Shown: positions 1-10,723 of the stretch, piece after piece
Layout: each line of letters begins with the position of its first letter
Position numbering within the stretch: position 1 is the stretch's first letter
From: Conidiobolus incongruus B7586
Lineage: Eukaryota > Entomophthoromycota > Entomophthoromycetes > Entomophthorales > Conidiobolaceae
Length of the DNA: 26,432 nucleotides
NCBI GenBank assembly: GCA_000697335.1
Contig: JNEM01009044.1
Coordinates: 1-26,432 of the forward strand
Direction of reading: 5' to 3'
Position numbers and translations under genes: made by a program
Notes under the pieces: generated by a model
What the model saw: the letters and a program-made list of their open reading frames with translations, nothing else
Told to the model about the DNA's origin: nothing
Databases searched by the model: none

Positions 1-1195
1 ATATATATATATAATAATTTTTTTGATTAAAAAATTAATTTTTTAAAATTGGTTGTTTAATTTAATTATATTTAAACTAAATAGTGATTATCAAAAGTTT
101 TTTAATTTAGTATTAGTAAAGCTTAACTATAAACCCTATAAAATTATTTAAAATTTACAAGCAGCTTTTAGTAATAAAGTATTATTTAAATCAACAATTT
201 ATTGCTAGTTAAATCACTTTAAAGCTAAAAAAGAAACTATCTAAAACTTGCTAAAATCTAAAAAACTAACTTTAACTATTATTTTTTTAATTATTAATAG
301 AGTGAAAAAATATATTGAAAAGTATCTTTTTATTTTAGCTAGAAAATTATCTAAGCACTTTAATATTAGTTTTATAAGTATTTTATATATATTAAAGTTT
401 AAACTCAAATTAATAAATAAAAATATAAATTAGGTATCTTATAATTTAACTAAAGCTTAAAAAAAGCTAAAATAGTTATTGTTAAACAAAACTTACTAAA
501 ATATTATTAGAAGCCTAAACTTTTACAGCAAATAATTACAGTTGATGAATATTAAATTTCTATGTATAATCCTTTATTAAAACATAAATCAAAATGTTAG
601 TTTAAGTTAAATCAACCCCCTTTACAAATCCCTTTAAATAAATATTTTTTTAATAAGCAAATGTTAATTATTGCAATAGATTATAATGTTATATGCTACT
701 TTTATTTAGTTCTTGAAAGAAAATTAATTAATAGTAAGCTTTATATTACTTTTTAAAATAAAAATATTTCTAATTAGTGTTTTTAATATAATTTGAGAAA
801 ACCTATTATTTTACATAATAATTATAAAATATATAAATTTAAAGTTATAAAAAACTTTCTAATTAAAAATAACTGGAAAAAATTACTACATCTAATATAC
901 TCTTTAGATTATAACCTATGTGATTATAATTGCTTTAGGCAATTAAAAAACTAGCTTACAATAAAGAAAATTTCTATAAGAAAATTTAATTAGTTTGTAA
1001 AATATCAAATTTCAGTCTTTAATAAAAATCACTGTTTTTTAGGTATTAAGTCTTTGTTAAAAGTATAGCAAAAAGTTATTATTAATAAAAAAAACTATTA
1101 AATTTATATTATATATTTATTTTTATATATTATATATTAATATATTTATTTATTTTGAATTGCAAAAAATTCCCATTATTAAAAATACAGAGTAA
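1..1195 (+). mobile_element. mariner-type DNA transposon copy 1 (left end cut by window start)
   Basis: This is the right ~1.2 kb of a Tc1/mariner-superfamily element. Aligned to the complete copy at 19291-20597, about 114 bp including the left TIR lie outside the window. The decayed transposase reads on the plus strand. A helix-turn-helix segment resembling the mariner N-terminal domain lies at about 248-433 (core RKLSKHFNISFISILYIL). The first catalytic Asp is GAT at 544-546 in TVDE, followed two codons on by a stop where mariners have Trp. The second Asp position is AAT (Asn) at 817-819, and the third is GAT at 922-924 in CDYN. Exactly 34 codons separate the second and third, the DD34D spacing of mariners. 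The C-terminus (LLKV, stop, QKVI) matches the family's 'RWQKCI' block. The right TIR ends AGAGTAA at 1195, followed by TA. At least three in-frame stops make it non-coding. Confidence 0.88.
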
Positions 1196-1197
1196 TA

Positions 1198-2339
1198 TTT
1201 TAAATCTAATCATAATTAATTTTTCATAATTCAAAATAATATTAATTATTTTAATCAATATATATATATATATTAAAAACTCAATTAATTTTTAGAATAC
1301 CATTGTGAAATAAAAATACAATACTTAGTATAAATCATATAATATTCTAATATATTTTGTAATCTTTATCTAAAAATTTATATATTTTAATAAATCATTC
1401 ATTAAATTAAAAATTCCCTTCAAATTGAATACTTAAGTTGAATTCAAAATAAATACTTAATTTCAAAATATAAATTAAAAAAATAATTAATTTGTAGATT
1501 ACTAATAAAATTAAAATTGAAGAAATATAATGATAAATCCTAAACAGTAAATAACTAGTATTAGTTCTTTTAGAGATGATTCAAGAATCAGAAAATTCAA
1601 CATATAACTAGTAATAGTTGAATTATAATGAATTTATAAAATTCAAAACTTCAATTCAAATTAAATGTTTTGATCTAAAATTATAATTAAAAAGTGATAT
1701 TACAATATACTACAATATAAATTTTGATTAATTATTAGAGTATGTGCTTCAAAGCTATAAAAAATTAAAAATATATAAATTAATCTATGTTTAGTTCATT
1801 GCTTAAGATAAATATGAATAATTTCTAATTTATGTACAATTCTACCAAATAATGAATCAGTTTAAAACCAAATTCAAGATTGCTAAATACATATGATAAG
1901 GAAATTTAACCTTTTGCCGTAAAAGTTAATATTCTAGAAATTGCACTTTACGAGGCACTATTCAATGAGTTCAAAATATTTAAACCATTCAACTATCTCA
2001 ATTGAATCCTCATCTCTATTTTCTTAACCTTATTCTTTTATATTTTCATTTAAGCTTTTGGTTTTTTATGTAATATTTTATTCCCCTTTACAAGATTCCT
2101 TCCTCCTATGGTAACTCTACACTCTAACATATATTAATATAAAATAATAAAAATAACAGTTCTTTTATATTTGAAGTAAATTTAATTAATTAATATTATA
2201 TATATATATATATAATTAAGTTACTTTAACTAATAATTTAATCACTTTAAGGATCCTATGTTAGATAAAATAAAATTCTAATGTTTATAATTTGAATTTA
2301 TGAGTAAATTAATGATTTTGATAAAAAATTAATTAATAT
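1198..2339. other. AT-rich intergenic stretch, nothing identified
   Basis: AT-rich sequence between mariner copy 1 and the exonuclease-pseudogene island. It holds short AT dinucleotide runs (about 1259-1273 and 2197-2214). A slightly less AT-rich patch at about 1900-2120 has no readable frame. I see no gene, RNA or element here. Confidence 0.6.
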
Positions 2340-2821
2340 GTAATAATGATAATGCTTGGAAAAAATAAACGTGGGAAGAAAAATACTTTTAATGCTTAAA
2401 TGGGGAATTACCAGTTGTGAATGATAGATTACCTCAATGTTAGTGACAAGTTAATAGGTTCTATGAAATAAAGTGAAAATAGCTTATAGTAAATCAGGTT
2501 CTTCAAATAAATTAAATAACCCACACTCATTACAACTAAATACTTTTGTAAGTGTTGCGAGAAAGACTTAGAGATGGGATACTTTTGGGATGAAGATCAT
2601 TAGATGATGTTTATTGATATACTTATTATAATGCTATATTAGATATTATTGTTGAATTTTGTCGGCAGGAATAATCACTGGTGGGAAATGATGTCAACCA
2701 GTTCATGAAATAGGTGAACTCTGATGTGACTTCTTGATTCAGAGTGGTAATTGAAGTATTTTGAGCGATTGACAAGGTTATTCATCATTCATACCAAAAT
2801 TAGAAGTTTGTTAGAAAAATG
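2340..2821. other. GC-richer island of unknown origin upstream of the exonuclease pseudogene
   Basis: Base composition here is clearly richer in G and C than the flanks and close to that of the adjoining pseudogene, so it probably derives from transcribed or coding DNA. On the plus strand the frame that enters the pseudogene can be followed back to about 2552, with stops that could be former Trp/Gln codons, but the stop count is not below chance. On the minus strand a short patch (VFSCNECGLFNLFEEPDLL, around 2490-2550) also looks protein-like. I recognise neither. The intact paralogue at 7862-9732 has nothing comparable upstream of its start. Confidence 0.35.
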
Positions 2822-4525
2822 ATAGAATCATGAACAGGTGACCATTTAATTGAAGAACATAAAAATTAATTTCCAAATCTGATATTTTAACGTTTTTTGA
2901 ATTGGTACATTCCTAAACTTTGCAAAGCTTGGATCCCTATTGCTTGATGATGAAATTGTTAGTTGCAATTAGTGATCCATGGATGAATGGTAAGTGAATT
3001 TCTGGAGCTATTAAACATAAAGTATGTTTGAGTATAGGTATTGCCCTAGGGTTGACATTTTTCAATCATATCAATTGGGAATTATCTTTAAATTGTTATC
3101 TTAATGAAAATTTGAGACAGGTATTTTAATCAAAATCTGATATATTTTAGTTATTTACAATGGCAATGCTATTCGAATTGTATATCCATATAAACCAATT
3201 TCGCAAATTTCTCATTTTGTCTTCAGAAAATTATATATGTGAATATGAAGGTTTACTATAAATAGGCAAAGTTAGACAATCTATATAATGGTACATCAAG
3301 TACAAATTGGTAGGAGCACTATCCTTTGTAGGACGTTTGAATATTTTGCCACACACAAAGGTCCCACCATAATTCATTCCAAAATTAAGGATGATTTGGA
3401 ATATCTTCACTGATCGTTGACGTATTTGAATTGACGATTGCGCCAATTTGAGAGGGGAAAACTGAACTACTTGAATCATAAAATAACTTTTCAAAAACTT
3501 TTTGGTTGCTGAATACCATTGCAAGAAAGCTATTATCAATTAGAAATTAAAACTCTAAAACTACACACATTTAAATCACATCAAATTAGTACAGAGTTTG
3601 TAGTTTTTGTTGAAAAATCGACTATTCAATTTTCATAAATTTAGTAACCACAACAAAACTATGCTGGTTTTGAAATGAGATTAATTGATTGAGAGGCTGT
3701 GCCAGAATGAATAAAACTTGCAAAGAATCGCTGTTATAAGGATTTTAAAATACGATCTTAAAGGTGCTGAAAATTTTGATCATGTTTTTGGTACCGATGG
3801 CCATATTAACACAGTGATGGACAATGTAATGGCTTTGGATATGCCAAATTCTTTTGATGGATCCAAAAAATTTGATTTTGATCATTCTGAAGAGATACTT
3901 CATTACAAGCCAAAACTACTTCCTATCAATTTTATTGCATTGTTCCAAGAGTTTCAATTGGTTAGAGAAAACTTTGCGAGATCTTGGGTAGTGGTATTAG
4001 ACTCCAAATGAATGCCTAAATTTGGTGGGTATTTTGAAAAATCAAGTCTTTCTCTTCTCCAAGTTGCATGTTTCAATCACAACCAGCTCAATGACAATTG
4101 GAACCCTATTGAATGATGCTCACATCTACCTATTGAATATCTACAATTTTGCCACCATTAATGAAACCTCTAAAAAAATCAATAATTTTTAGAAAATATT
4201 TTATAAAATTTATTTAATAATCAATCCATCAACTAGGATTTGCATAAATATCCGATAGCAATATAATGGTAAAAAATCCAAATTTCAACAAGTTTAAAAA
4301 TGTCAATATAGTGGGGGAGTTTGAAGTTATCTGACTGAAAATACCTATTTAACCTATATTACAACTGTTAATGCTAAATAACTAAACTAATGACGAAAAT
4401 CAAGGGTGGGTTGTAGGGCCTAGTTGAATTCTATACCCATACTTCTCTAGATATAACTCAGCGTATCAGTAATTGGGAGTACCGACCACTCACTCATAAT
4501 CAGATTCAATATTTAGTCTGTTTCT
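2822..4525 (+). pseudogene. Decayed paralogue of the mut-7/EXD3-type 3'-5' exonuclease
   Basis: Translated pieces in changing frames follow the intact exonuclease at 7862-9732 almost end to end: TGDHLIEEHKN (2831 on) matches residues 18-28; SDPWMNGK (about 2970) matches SEPWMQGK; HLNHIKLVQSL (about 3570-3600) matches HLNRIKLMQSL; an open stretch at 3718-4011 matches about residues 318-410; and ISNWEYRPLT (about 4465-4495) is identical to the terminal exonuclease block. Identity is only around 45% by eye over the 97-codon open stretch, so this is an old paralogue rather than a recent copy. It is dead: there are many stops and several frame changes. In the Exo I motif the LDSEW of the intact gene reads LDSK followed by TGA, losing both the catalytic Glu and the Trp. 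Whether an intron exists at the position of the intact gene's terminal intron cannot be decided. Confidence 0.85.
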
Positions 4526-5249
4526 AATGTTTCATGTTTAATTACTTTGAGTAATTATTTTAAATAATATAATATCTATTGATTAATGAAAATTTTTTAT
4601 AAACATTTAAATAGATAAAGTTTAAAAATTCCAATAAAAAATTTTTTATTTTGAATTTAATGTTACATTTGAATTAATTTTTTTCTACTATAAATTCAAA
4701 AAAATTTAATATTTTATTTAAAACTTTATAATTTATTATATAATGTTATAGAGATATATAAATTAAAAGATACAAATGTTAAATATTATATAAAATCCAA
4801 ATTATTTTTGATTTTTATTATTAATTATTCATTAAATATTACATTATTAAATAGATTAATCTTGTTTAATTTAAGTATACTGATTCTAAATTTAATACAA
4901 AAGGAAAGTATTTCAATTTAATATTTTTAATAAATATTATTACTATGAGACGATATTATGTAAAAATATAAATTTTTGTACTGATTTTAATATCAATAGT
5001 TCCTATTAATCAAATTATTAAATTTTTAGTTTAATTTATATTTATAAACAAAATAATATTAAAATTTGATTTCCCATTTAGCATGGAATTTCAAAAAGTC
5101 GCTCAAACTTAATATCATTGAATATCAGATATTAAAGAATTTTATTTTTTTCAACTATTCAGTTAATCCAAGGATTATGTTAAATTATAAGTGATATACA
5201 ATATATATTATTGATTATTTTAATATCAATCATAAATCACTGGAGTCAA
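4526..5249. other. AT-rich spacer, nothing identified
   Basis: Very AT-rich sequence between the 3' ends of two convergently oriented exonuclease pseudogenes. No frame, transposon end or RNA gene is visible. Possible continuation of the minus-strand pseudogene below 5250 could not be supported. Confidence 0.6.
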
Positions 5250-5700
5250 ATTTTAAACTCCTTTCAACAGCTTTTCTAACTTAACTAATCTGTATTGAAC
5301 CATTGTAAATCGCTTGGACCTTTTCCTGGAAATTAGGTAATTGCGACTTTGGTCAATTTTTACCTATCTCTCAAATACTATTGCAGTAGACAATGGTGAA
5401 ACCTGAGACTATTGTGCCAAAAAATTTGATCAAAACTATTACTAACATATTTCTTGAAAACTAATTGAAAATCATTAAATGTCATTGGTCAAAATCCAAC
5501 AATACCTATAGTAAAATAATATCCCTATCAATTTTAATACACATCTTTTTACTGGATTTTTATCAAACATTCATTGCAACTAATAACCCTAAAATAAACT
5601 AGCAGTATCATCATCACTTAATAAATGAAAGTAAAATGATGATTGACACATTTTGGGAATAATTGTAATTTTACTTCTTCAAGTTAATCAATTAAACGAT
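5250..5700 (-). pseudogene. Second exonuclease (mut-7/EXD3-type) pseudogene, N-terminal fragment
   Basis: On the minus strand, short translated blocks in the right order match the N-terminal third of the intact exonuclease. SDDDTAS (5598-5618) matches NDPDPAS at residues 49-53, followed after a frame change by LLVAM matching LLDAM. NFQEKVQAIYNGSIQIS (about 5284-5334) matches NLMEKILAIYDGLLQSG at residues 145-161, and RKAVE continues as KEAAE. Between them the conserved hydrophobic stretch is recognisable only in mixed frames. No exonuclease-domain part is visible, so the piece is truncated as well as frameshifted. It is convergent with the pseudogene at 2822-4525. The alignment is weaker than for that copy but rests on collinear blocks. 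Confidence 0.6.
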
Positions 5701-5789
5701 TAGTAGATTTCGATTGAATAGCTGCAAGTACTCAGTAACTGATATTATTGATTGAGGAACTTTGAATTGTTTTGGTATATTTAATGAAT

Positions 5790-7861
5790 TTCAGAGGATA
5801 GTGAATTATAATCATTATATATACAATGATTATATTTTATAGTATGGTAATATGAAACTTGGGTGGTAATAATTATTTTGATAATTATTTCTCTCCTATT
5901 GGATAGTGTAAATATATATAAAATATATTCAAACTTAGAATTTTTTAACTAAATTCAAAATAATATATTCCTTTCTTTGTTCAAATATAACTAGAGTAAT
6001 AGCTTATTATCATATATTATCCCATTCCTTAAAACCAATATATAAATTTATGATAAAAAATATACAGAATTTTTAATATATGCCTCGAATCATTGAATCT
6101 AATATTGGAATAACAATTCCTCATGAATTTTGAATTTGAATTAAAAAGTAAAATAATGATAAAATGTTTATATTATTTTCATTTAAATATAACATATTAT
6201 GTTAAAAAACTTGTATTGAATTCAAATACATAAGTAAATAATATAGTGTTTACAATGGATTATAATAATTAGTAGTTAATTGATTGATGATATATTATTC
6301 AGAACTTACAATTTTAAGATTGAATTATTTATAGTAGTATAAAATATTTGATACCAATTTAATTCAATTTCAATTTATAAATAGTAATATTATGATGTAG
6401 ATTTTAAATACTACTATATTTTTCAATATTCAAATTTCATACAGCATAATATTGTAATCACTAAATACATTCTGAGTGTCAAAATTATGCCTGTTATTAA
6501 ACAAATTTGATAATTATGTATTTACAAAAATTATTGATATTTTCATATCAAATAATAAAAATGAAGCATAAGAAACTCAATTATTATCTTTATGGACTTT
6601 TAAATATTTTTTTTAGATATACAGCAAATCAAGATAAATTTTGGTATTAAAATTCTGCAAGCATATACTCAAAGCCTATTTAAATCCAACAAATGATCTT
6701 ATAGTATTTATTTAAAGTTTTAAAATTATAGTTATAAATAACAATATATATGTCTATCAAATTAAAATTTTTTTATTAGTCAATTATTACTTGAAAATTA
6801 ATTATATTTTCAAGTTGATTTTGTTTCAAGATAATATATAATCTTATCAAATATGTCTGTATATAATTGTTAAATTTGATTTTAAAATAAAATATAAAAA
6901 AATTAGTTGAAATGTTTAATAAACTTGAAAAAATTTTGAGCAATTTATTCCAATAATTTATTAAGTAACAAAGACCATTATTTTATCATATTTCTATCTT
7001 CATTTTATATGTTTAAATATATATATATATTATAATAACTTTTAGAAAAAGAATATTTCAATATAAAATTAATTCGATACAAAATTATTATATTAATTCA
7101 ATGTAATATATTCTTTTGTAGAATCAAGAATATTCAAATGATACTAATTAAGATTTAATTATATTTGCATATATTTAAACTATATTTAAAAAATTATTAC
7201 ATAATATTCATTCTTGTATATTGTCCAAATATAACAATAACATCTAACTTAGATTTAATGTATAATAAATCTTCAATTGTTCAGCTATTGAATAAAACTA
7301 TATTTTTACAAAAAAATAATATAATTGGAAATTATTTTTGTATTATCATTAATTTTCACAAATACTTTAGTTCCAAAAACAAGGTAGATTTTTATTCTAG
7401 TATTTGATGAAATACAATTATATAAAATTATGAAAATTGGTGTCAATTTCATTAAGTGTAGGATTTATAAAAAACTATATTTACAACTTTAAAAACATAT
7501 AATTTTATAATTAATGGTATTTATATTATAAAGCATAAATATCTTATACTTTAATTAAATAATTAAAAATTATCTAGAATTAAAAATTTGAAAAATATAA
7601 TGAAATCCTAGATAAAGTTGAATCAACGATTTAATCACGTATCATTATTATTTTGATAATTCAACGACTATTAATTCGGAATCGAAACATGTTCACTTTT
7701 TTACGGAATATAGGTTAGTATTTTGATAAGTTAATAGTATTAAAACTTTATATTAATTGAATGTGGATTTACTCAAAAATGTTGATCAGAACTTATTATT
7801 GATCCTAATAATTAATCATTATATTGGTTTGATAAAGGTTTTTCAGATAAATATAGATAAT
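5790..7861. other. Long AT-rich intergenic stretch, nothing identified
   Basis: About 2 kb of very AT-rich DNA. The one open frame at 7165-7407 (80 codons of Ile, Asn, Lys, Phe and Tyr) looks like compositional chance. I see no TIR, repeat unit or RNA gene. Confidence 0.6.
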
Positions 7862-9732
7862 TTATAATATTTCAATTTCTTCATCTTTCAAAACTTTGGG
7901 ATAAACTTCAATTAATGAATAAACATCAAATGCTAAATAGAGAAATTTATAAATTGTAAAGTAATTAAATAATATAGAGAATTACCTGCATATTTCTGTT
8001 GTTCAAATGTTAAAGGCCTATATTCCCAATTGCTGATCTGTTGTGTTTTATCTAAAATTTTACCAGTGTATCTTTCAATGAATCCTGCCAATCCTCCTTT
8101 GATTTTAGTAATTGGAGGAGTGATGTCACCATCATTCCCAGCCATACTATTTTCATCCAAAAGCGGCGTCTTAAGTTTAATGTTAGCAAAATCCACCAAA
8201 TTATTAATATTATTTAATTTTTCAAAGCTTGGATGAGTTTTAGCAATCATATCCGTATCGGCTTTCCAATTGAAACCTAGTTTAATAGATTCATTACAGA
8301 AGAGACTCTGAAGGAATTGACTAATAGCCTCGATTTCGCAAATGTTTTCATTTTTGAGAACGAGGGTATATAAATCAATGAGGAAAACATTGGTATCCTG
8401 CGAAGGATCCCAATTTTCTTTTGCTGGATTTTTCTTTGAGCATCCGATTTGAAGCAATGAGAGACCAGATTTTTCTGAATAAGCGCCAAATGTTGGAGCC
8501 CATTCGGAGTCTAATGCCACAACAGGAGATTTGAGAATTTCATCACGAACAGATAATAAATCTTGGAATGTTGAAATGAAATTAATAGATGGTAGTTCAG
8601 GATCGTAGAAAGCTATGTCTTGGCGTGGGTCCTTGTTAGGCTTTTTGGATCCTTCAAAAGGGTTTGGCTTTCTCAGGGCAAATACAGCTTTCTTAACTTT
8701 ATCAATATGACCTCTAAGACGAAAAGCATTCTCAAGATATTTTGCACCTTGAAGATCATAACTCAAAACACGCTCAATTACAAGTTGTTGAAGATAAGGT
8801 TCATTTTGGCATAATCTTTGAATCAACATATCCCACTTTCGGAGAACAATTTGTCTATATTGACCTTTATAAAGATGAGCTTCCATAATACGATTTCTTA
8901 ACAAAAACTTTAAGCTTTGCATCAGTTTAATACGGTTTAAATGTTTATATGATGAAAAAATCGTTTTTTGTTCAGCCTTGGCCTTTTTAAAAAGTAGATC
9001 AGCAATTGCTAATATTTTGTCAGATTTTGAATTTGGAATAAATTCACCAACTTTGCGTAAATGTGCGGCTTTATCAGAAAGGCTATCTAAATGAGATAAG
9101 ACTTGTGGGAGATAGTCAGGGTGATTTTTGATGATTAAATGGACAAGAGTGTGATCCTTTTGTTCTATAAAATAGCCTAAACCTTTCTCAAATGGTAGAT
9201 AATCTATTAACCTATGTTTTTGGCACCATTCTGCAGCCTCTTTAGGTTGGCCAGATTGTAAAAGACCATCGTAAATAGCCAAGATTTTCTCCATAAGGTT
9301 GGTATACAAGTTAGGTTGTTTAGTATTGACATATTTTTCAAATACCATGACTGTACCAATTGGCAAAAATTGGCTAGATTGCATCAAAAAAACTTGACTC
9401 AAAACTGGAGATACACGCCAATTTGTCAACAAGGTAAATTTCTCATTTGTCACCTGTTTTGTTCCCAAGCAGGCACCCACACTATAACTTATCTTCTTTT
9501 CAGAATTTGTTGGTATTTGTTTACCTTGCATCCAAGGCTCACTCATCGCATCTAAAAGCTCCAACACTAAGCTGGCAGGATCAGGGTCATTCATTAATCG
9601 AGTGTGTAAAACTCTGCTCATTGCTATAATATCCAAACTCCCTGACAGCTGTTTAAGTTCGTTGAACAATTGGTCACCTGCCCGTGATCCGGCTATAGTT
9701 ACTGGTAAAGTAGTAAATGGTGAATATTTCAT
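7862..9732 (-). CDS. mut-7/EXD3-type DEDDy 3'-5' exonuclease, two exons, 605 aa
   Basis: CDS is complement(join(7862-7932, 7986-9732)); the unspliced frame runs only to 7933. Splicing GT at 7985 to AG at 7933 restores the ending YAAFDVYSLIEVYP, the expected Exo III motif. Residues ~1-390 are a helical N-terminal region without a recognised domain. Residues ~400-600 form a DEDDy exonuclease fold: Exo I VVALDSEW (D408, E410), Exo II GFNWKAD (D492), then SNWEYRPLT and Exo III Y581/D585. Proteins of this group (C. elegans MUT-7, animal EXD3, Werner-type exonucleases) hydrolyse nucleic acid from the 3' end with two metal ions; MUT-7 acts in RNA silencing of transposons. The C-terminal Mut7-C RNase domain of EXD3 is absent. 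A TATATA run lies about 30 bp upstream of the ATG; an in-frame TAA just upstream supports this start. RNA versus DNA substrate cannot be told. Confidence 0.93.
7933..7985 (-). other. Intron of the exonuclease gene (53 bp)
   Basis: Minus-strand GTAATT donor and TTTAG acceptor. Splicing joins the G of exon 1 to CA of exon 2, giving an Ala codon inside the Exo III motif YAAFD. Without it the protein would end in an unrelated tail and lack the last catalytic Asp. Confidence 0.9.
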
Positions 9733-10723
9733 GATATTATTCTAAAAATAAATATTATTATATATAAAAAAAGCAGTTCTCAATATAATACAGGTTATAA
9801 TCTTTATTTTATGTATAATAATTATGGGATGTAATTAATTATTTTCCTTTTATAGATAATTTGTATTAGTGAAGTATAATTTTGTCTATATGAAAATTAT
9901 GATACAATTGTTTTGAGTTTTTATCACATTTGAATACTTTATTTATTATATTTAATTGGTATATATGTATATATTAAGTTAATAAAAAGCCTGTTTATAT
10001 ATCATATTATTTTGATAATGTTTTTCTTAGAATTTTCAATTAACTATAAATTAAAATTCTGTCAATTATATTAATATATGAATTTAATATTATTATAAAA
10101 AAATTAAAATAGTATATGTTTTAAATAGTAGCTTTAGAATTTAACTTGTTAACCATAGATTTTAAAGAGATTATAGTTAAATATGGTGATTTATCGATAA
10201 TATAGCATATTTCAAGACAAATTAAAAGGCCTTTTAGAGTAATATATATTATTCTAATTTATGAGCTATTAATATCATTCAATATTGCTAGAAGATCTGG
10301 TATAAGATTTATTTGATAAAAAAAGTGAATATTGCTTTATAACTTGTCTTTTTGATTTGCTTATTTATTATATTGATTTTCTCTACACTTGGACTTAAAT
10401 ACACTATAGTAATAATATGCCAATTTTATTCAATTATCAAGATATTTTATTATCAATGTTTTTGTTAAATATAATTTTAAATCATATTTATATACAAAAT
10501 TCAACTCTGTAGAATTCAATTTTAGCAACTATGTATATTATAGATCATTTTCCTTTTATTTGCAATGCTGTATAATTTCAAAATTTGTGACTTTTAGTCA
10601 TATCAGATAAGTATCAAATTAAACTCTTATTAGGTATATTTTTACTAATCATATAACATAAATAAATCTACAAAAAGTGTTATCTTCTATTATTATATCT
10701 TTGAATCCTATATATTTAATTTA
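9733..10723. other. AT-rich intergenic stretch, nothing identified
   Basis: Sequence between the exonuclease start and mariner copy 2. Apart from the TATATA run near 9760, which could serve as the exonuclease TATA box but is unremarkable in this composition, I see no feature. Confidence 0.55.

Noticed and set aside
248-433. 61-codon open frame as a separate gene
   Set aside because: It is the helix-turn-helix remnant of mariner copy 1 and aligns with the same part of copies 2 and 3.
1259-1273. Short (AT)n runs as microsatellites or origins of replication
   Set aside because: Short and expected at this base composition; no further structure seen.
2725-2750. LLDSEW encoded near 2732 as an Exo I motif
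   Set aside because: Surrounding codons do not match the exonuclease and the true Exo I region of the pseudogene lies at about 4000; probably chance.
3231-3539. 102-codon minus-strand open frame
   Set aside because: It lies antisense to the exonuclease pseudogene, whose plus-strand translation aligns to the intact protein in this region.
3718-4015. TGA read as Trp (alternative genetic code), because TGA replaces Trp in the exonuclease pseudogene
   Set aside because: Trp positions in the relics are also TAG and TAA. The intact exonuclease, GMC and GST-fold genes use TGG for Trp and contain no in-frame TGA, so decay explains it better.
7165-7407. 80-codon open frame
   Set aside because: Composition is that of random AT-rich sequence, with no domain, no promoter and no neighbour context.
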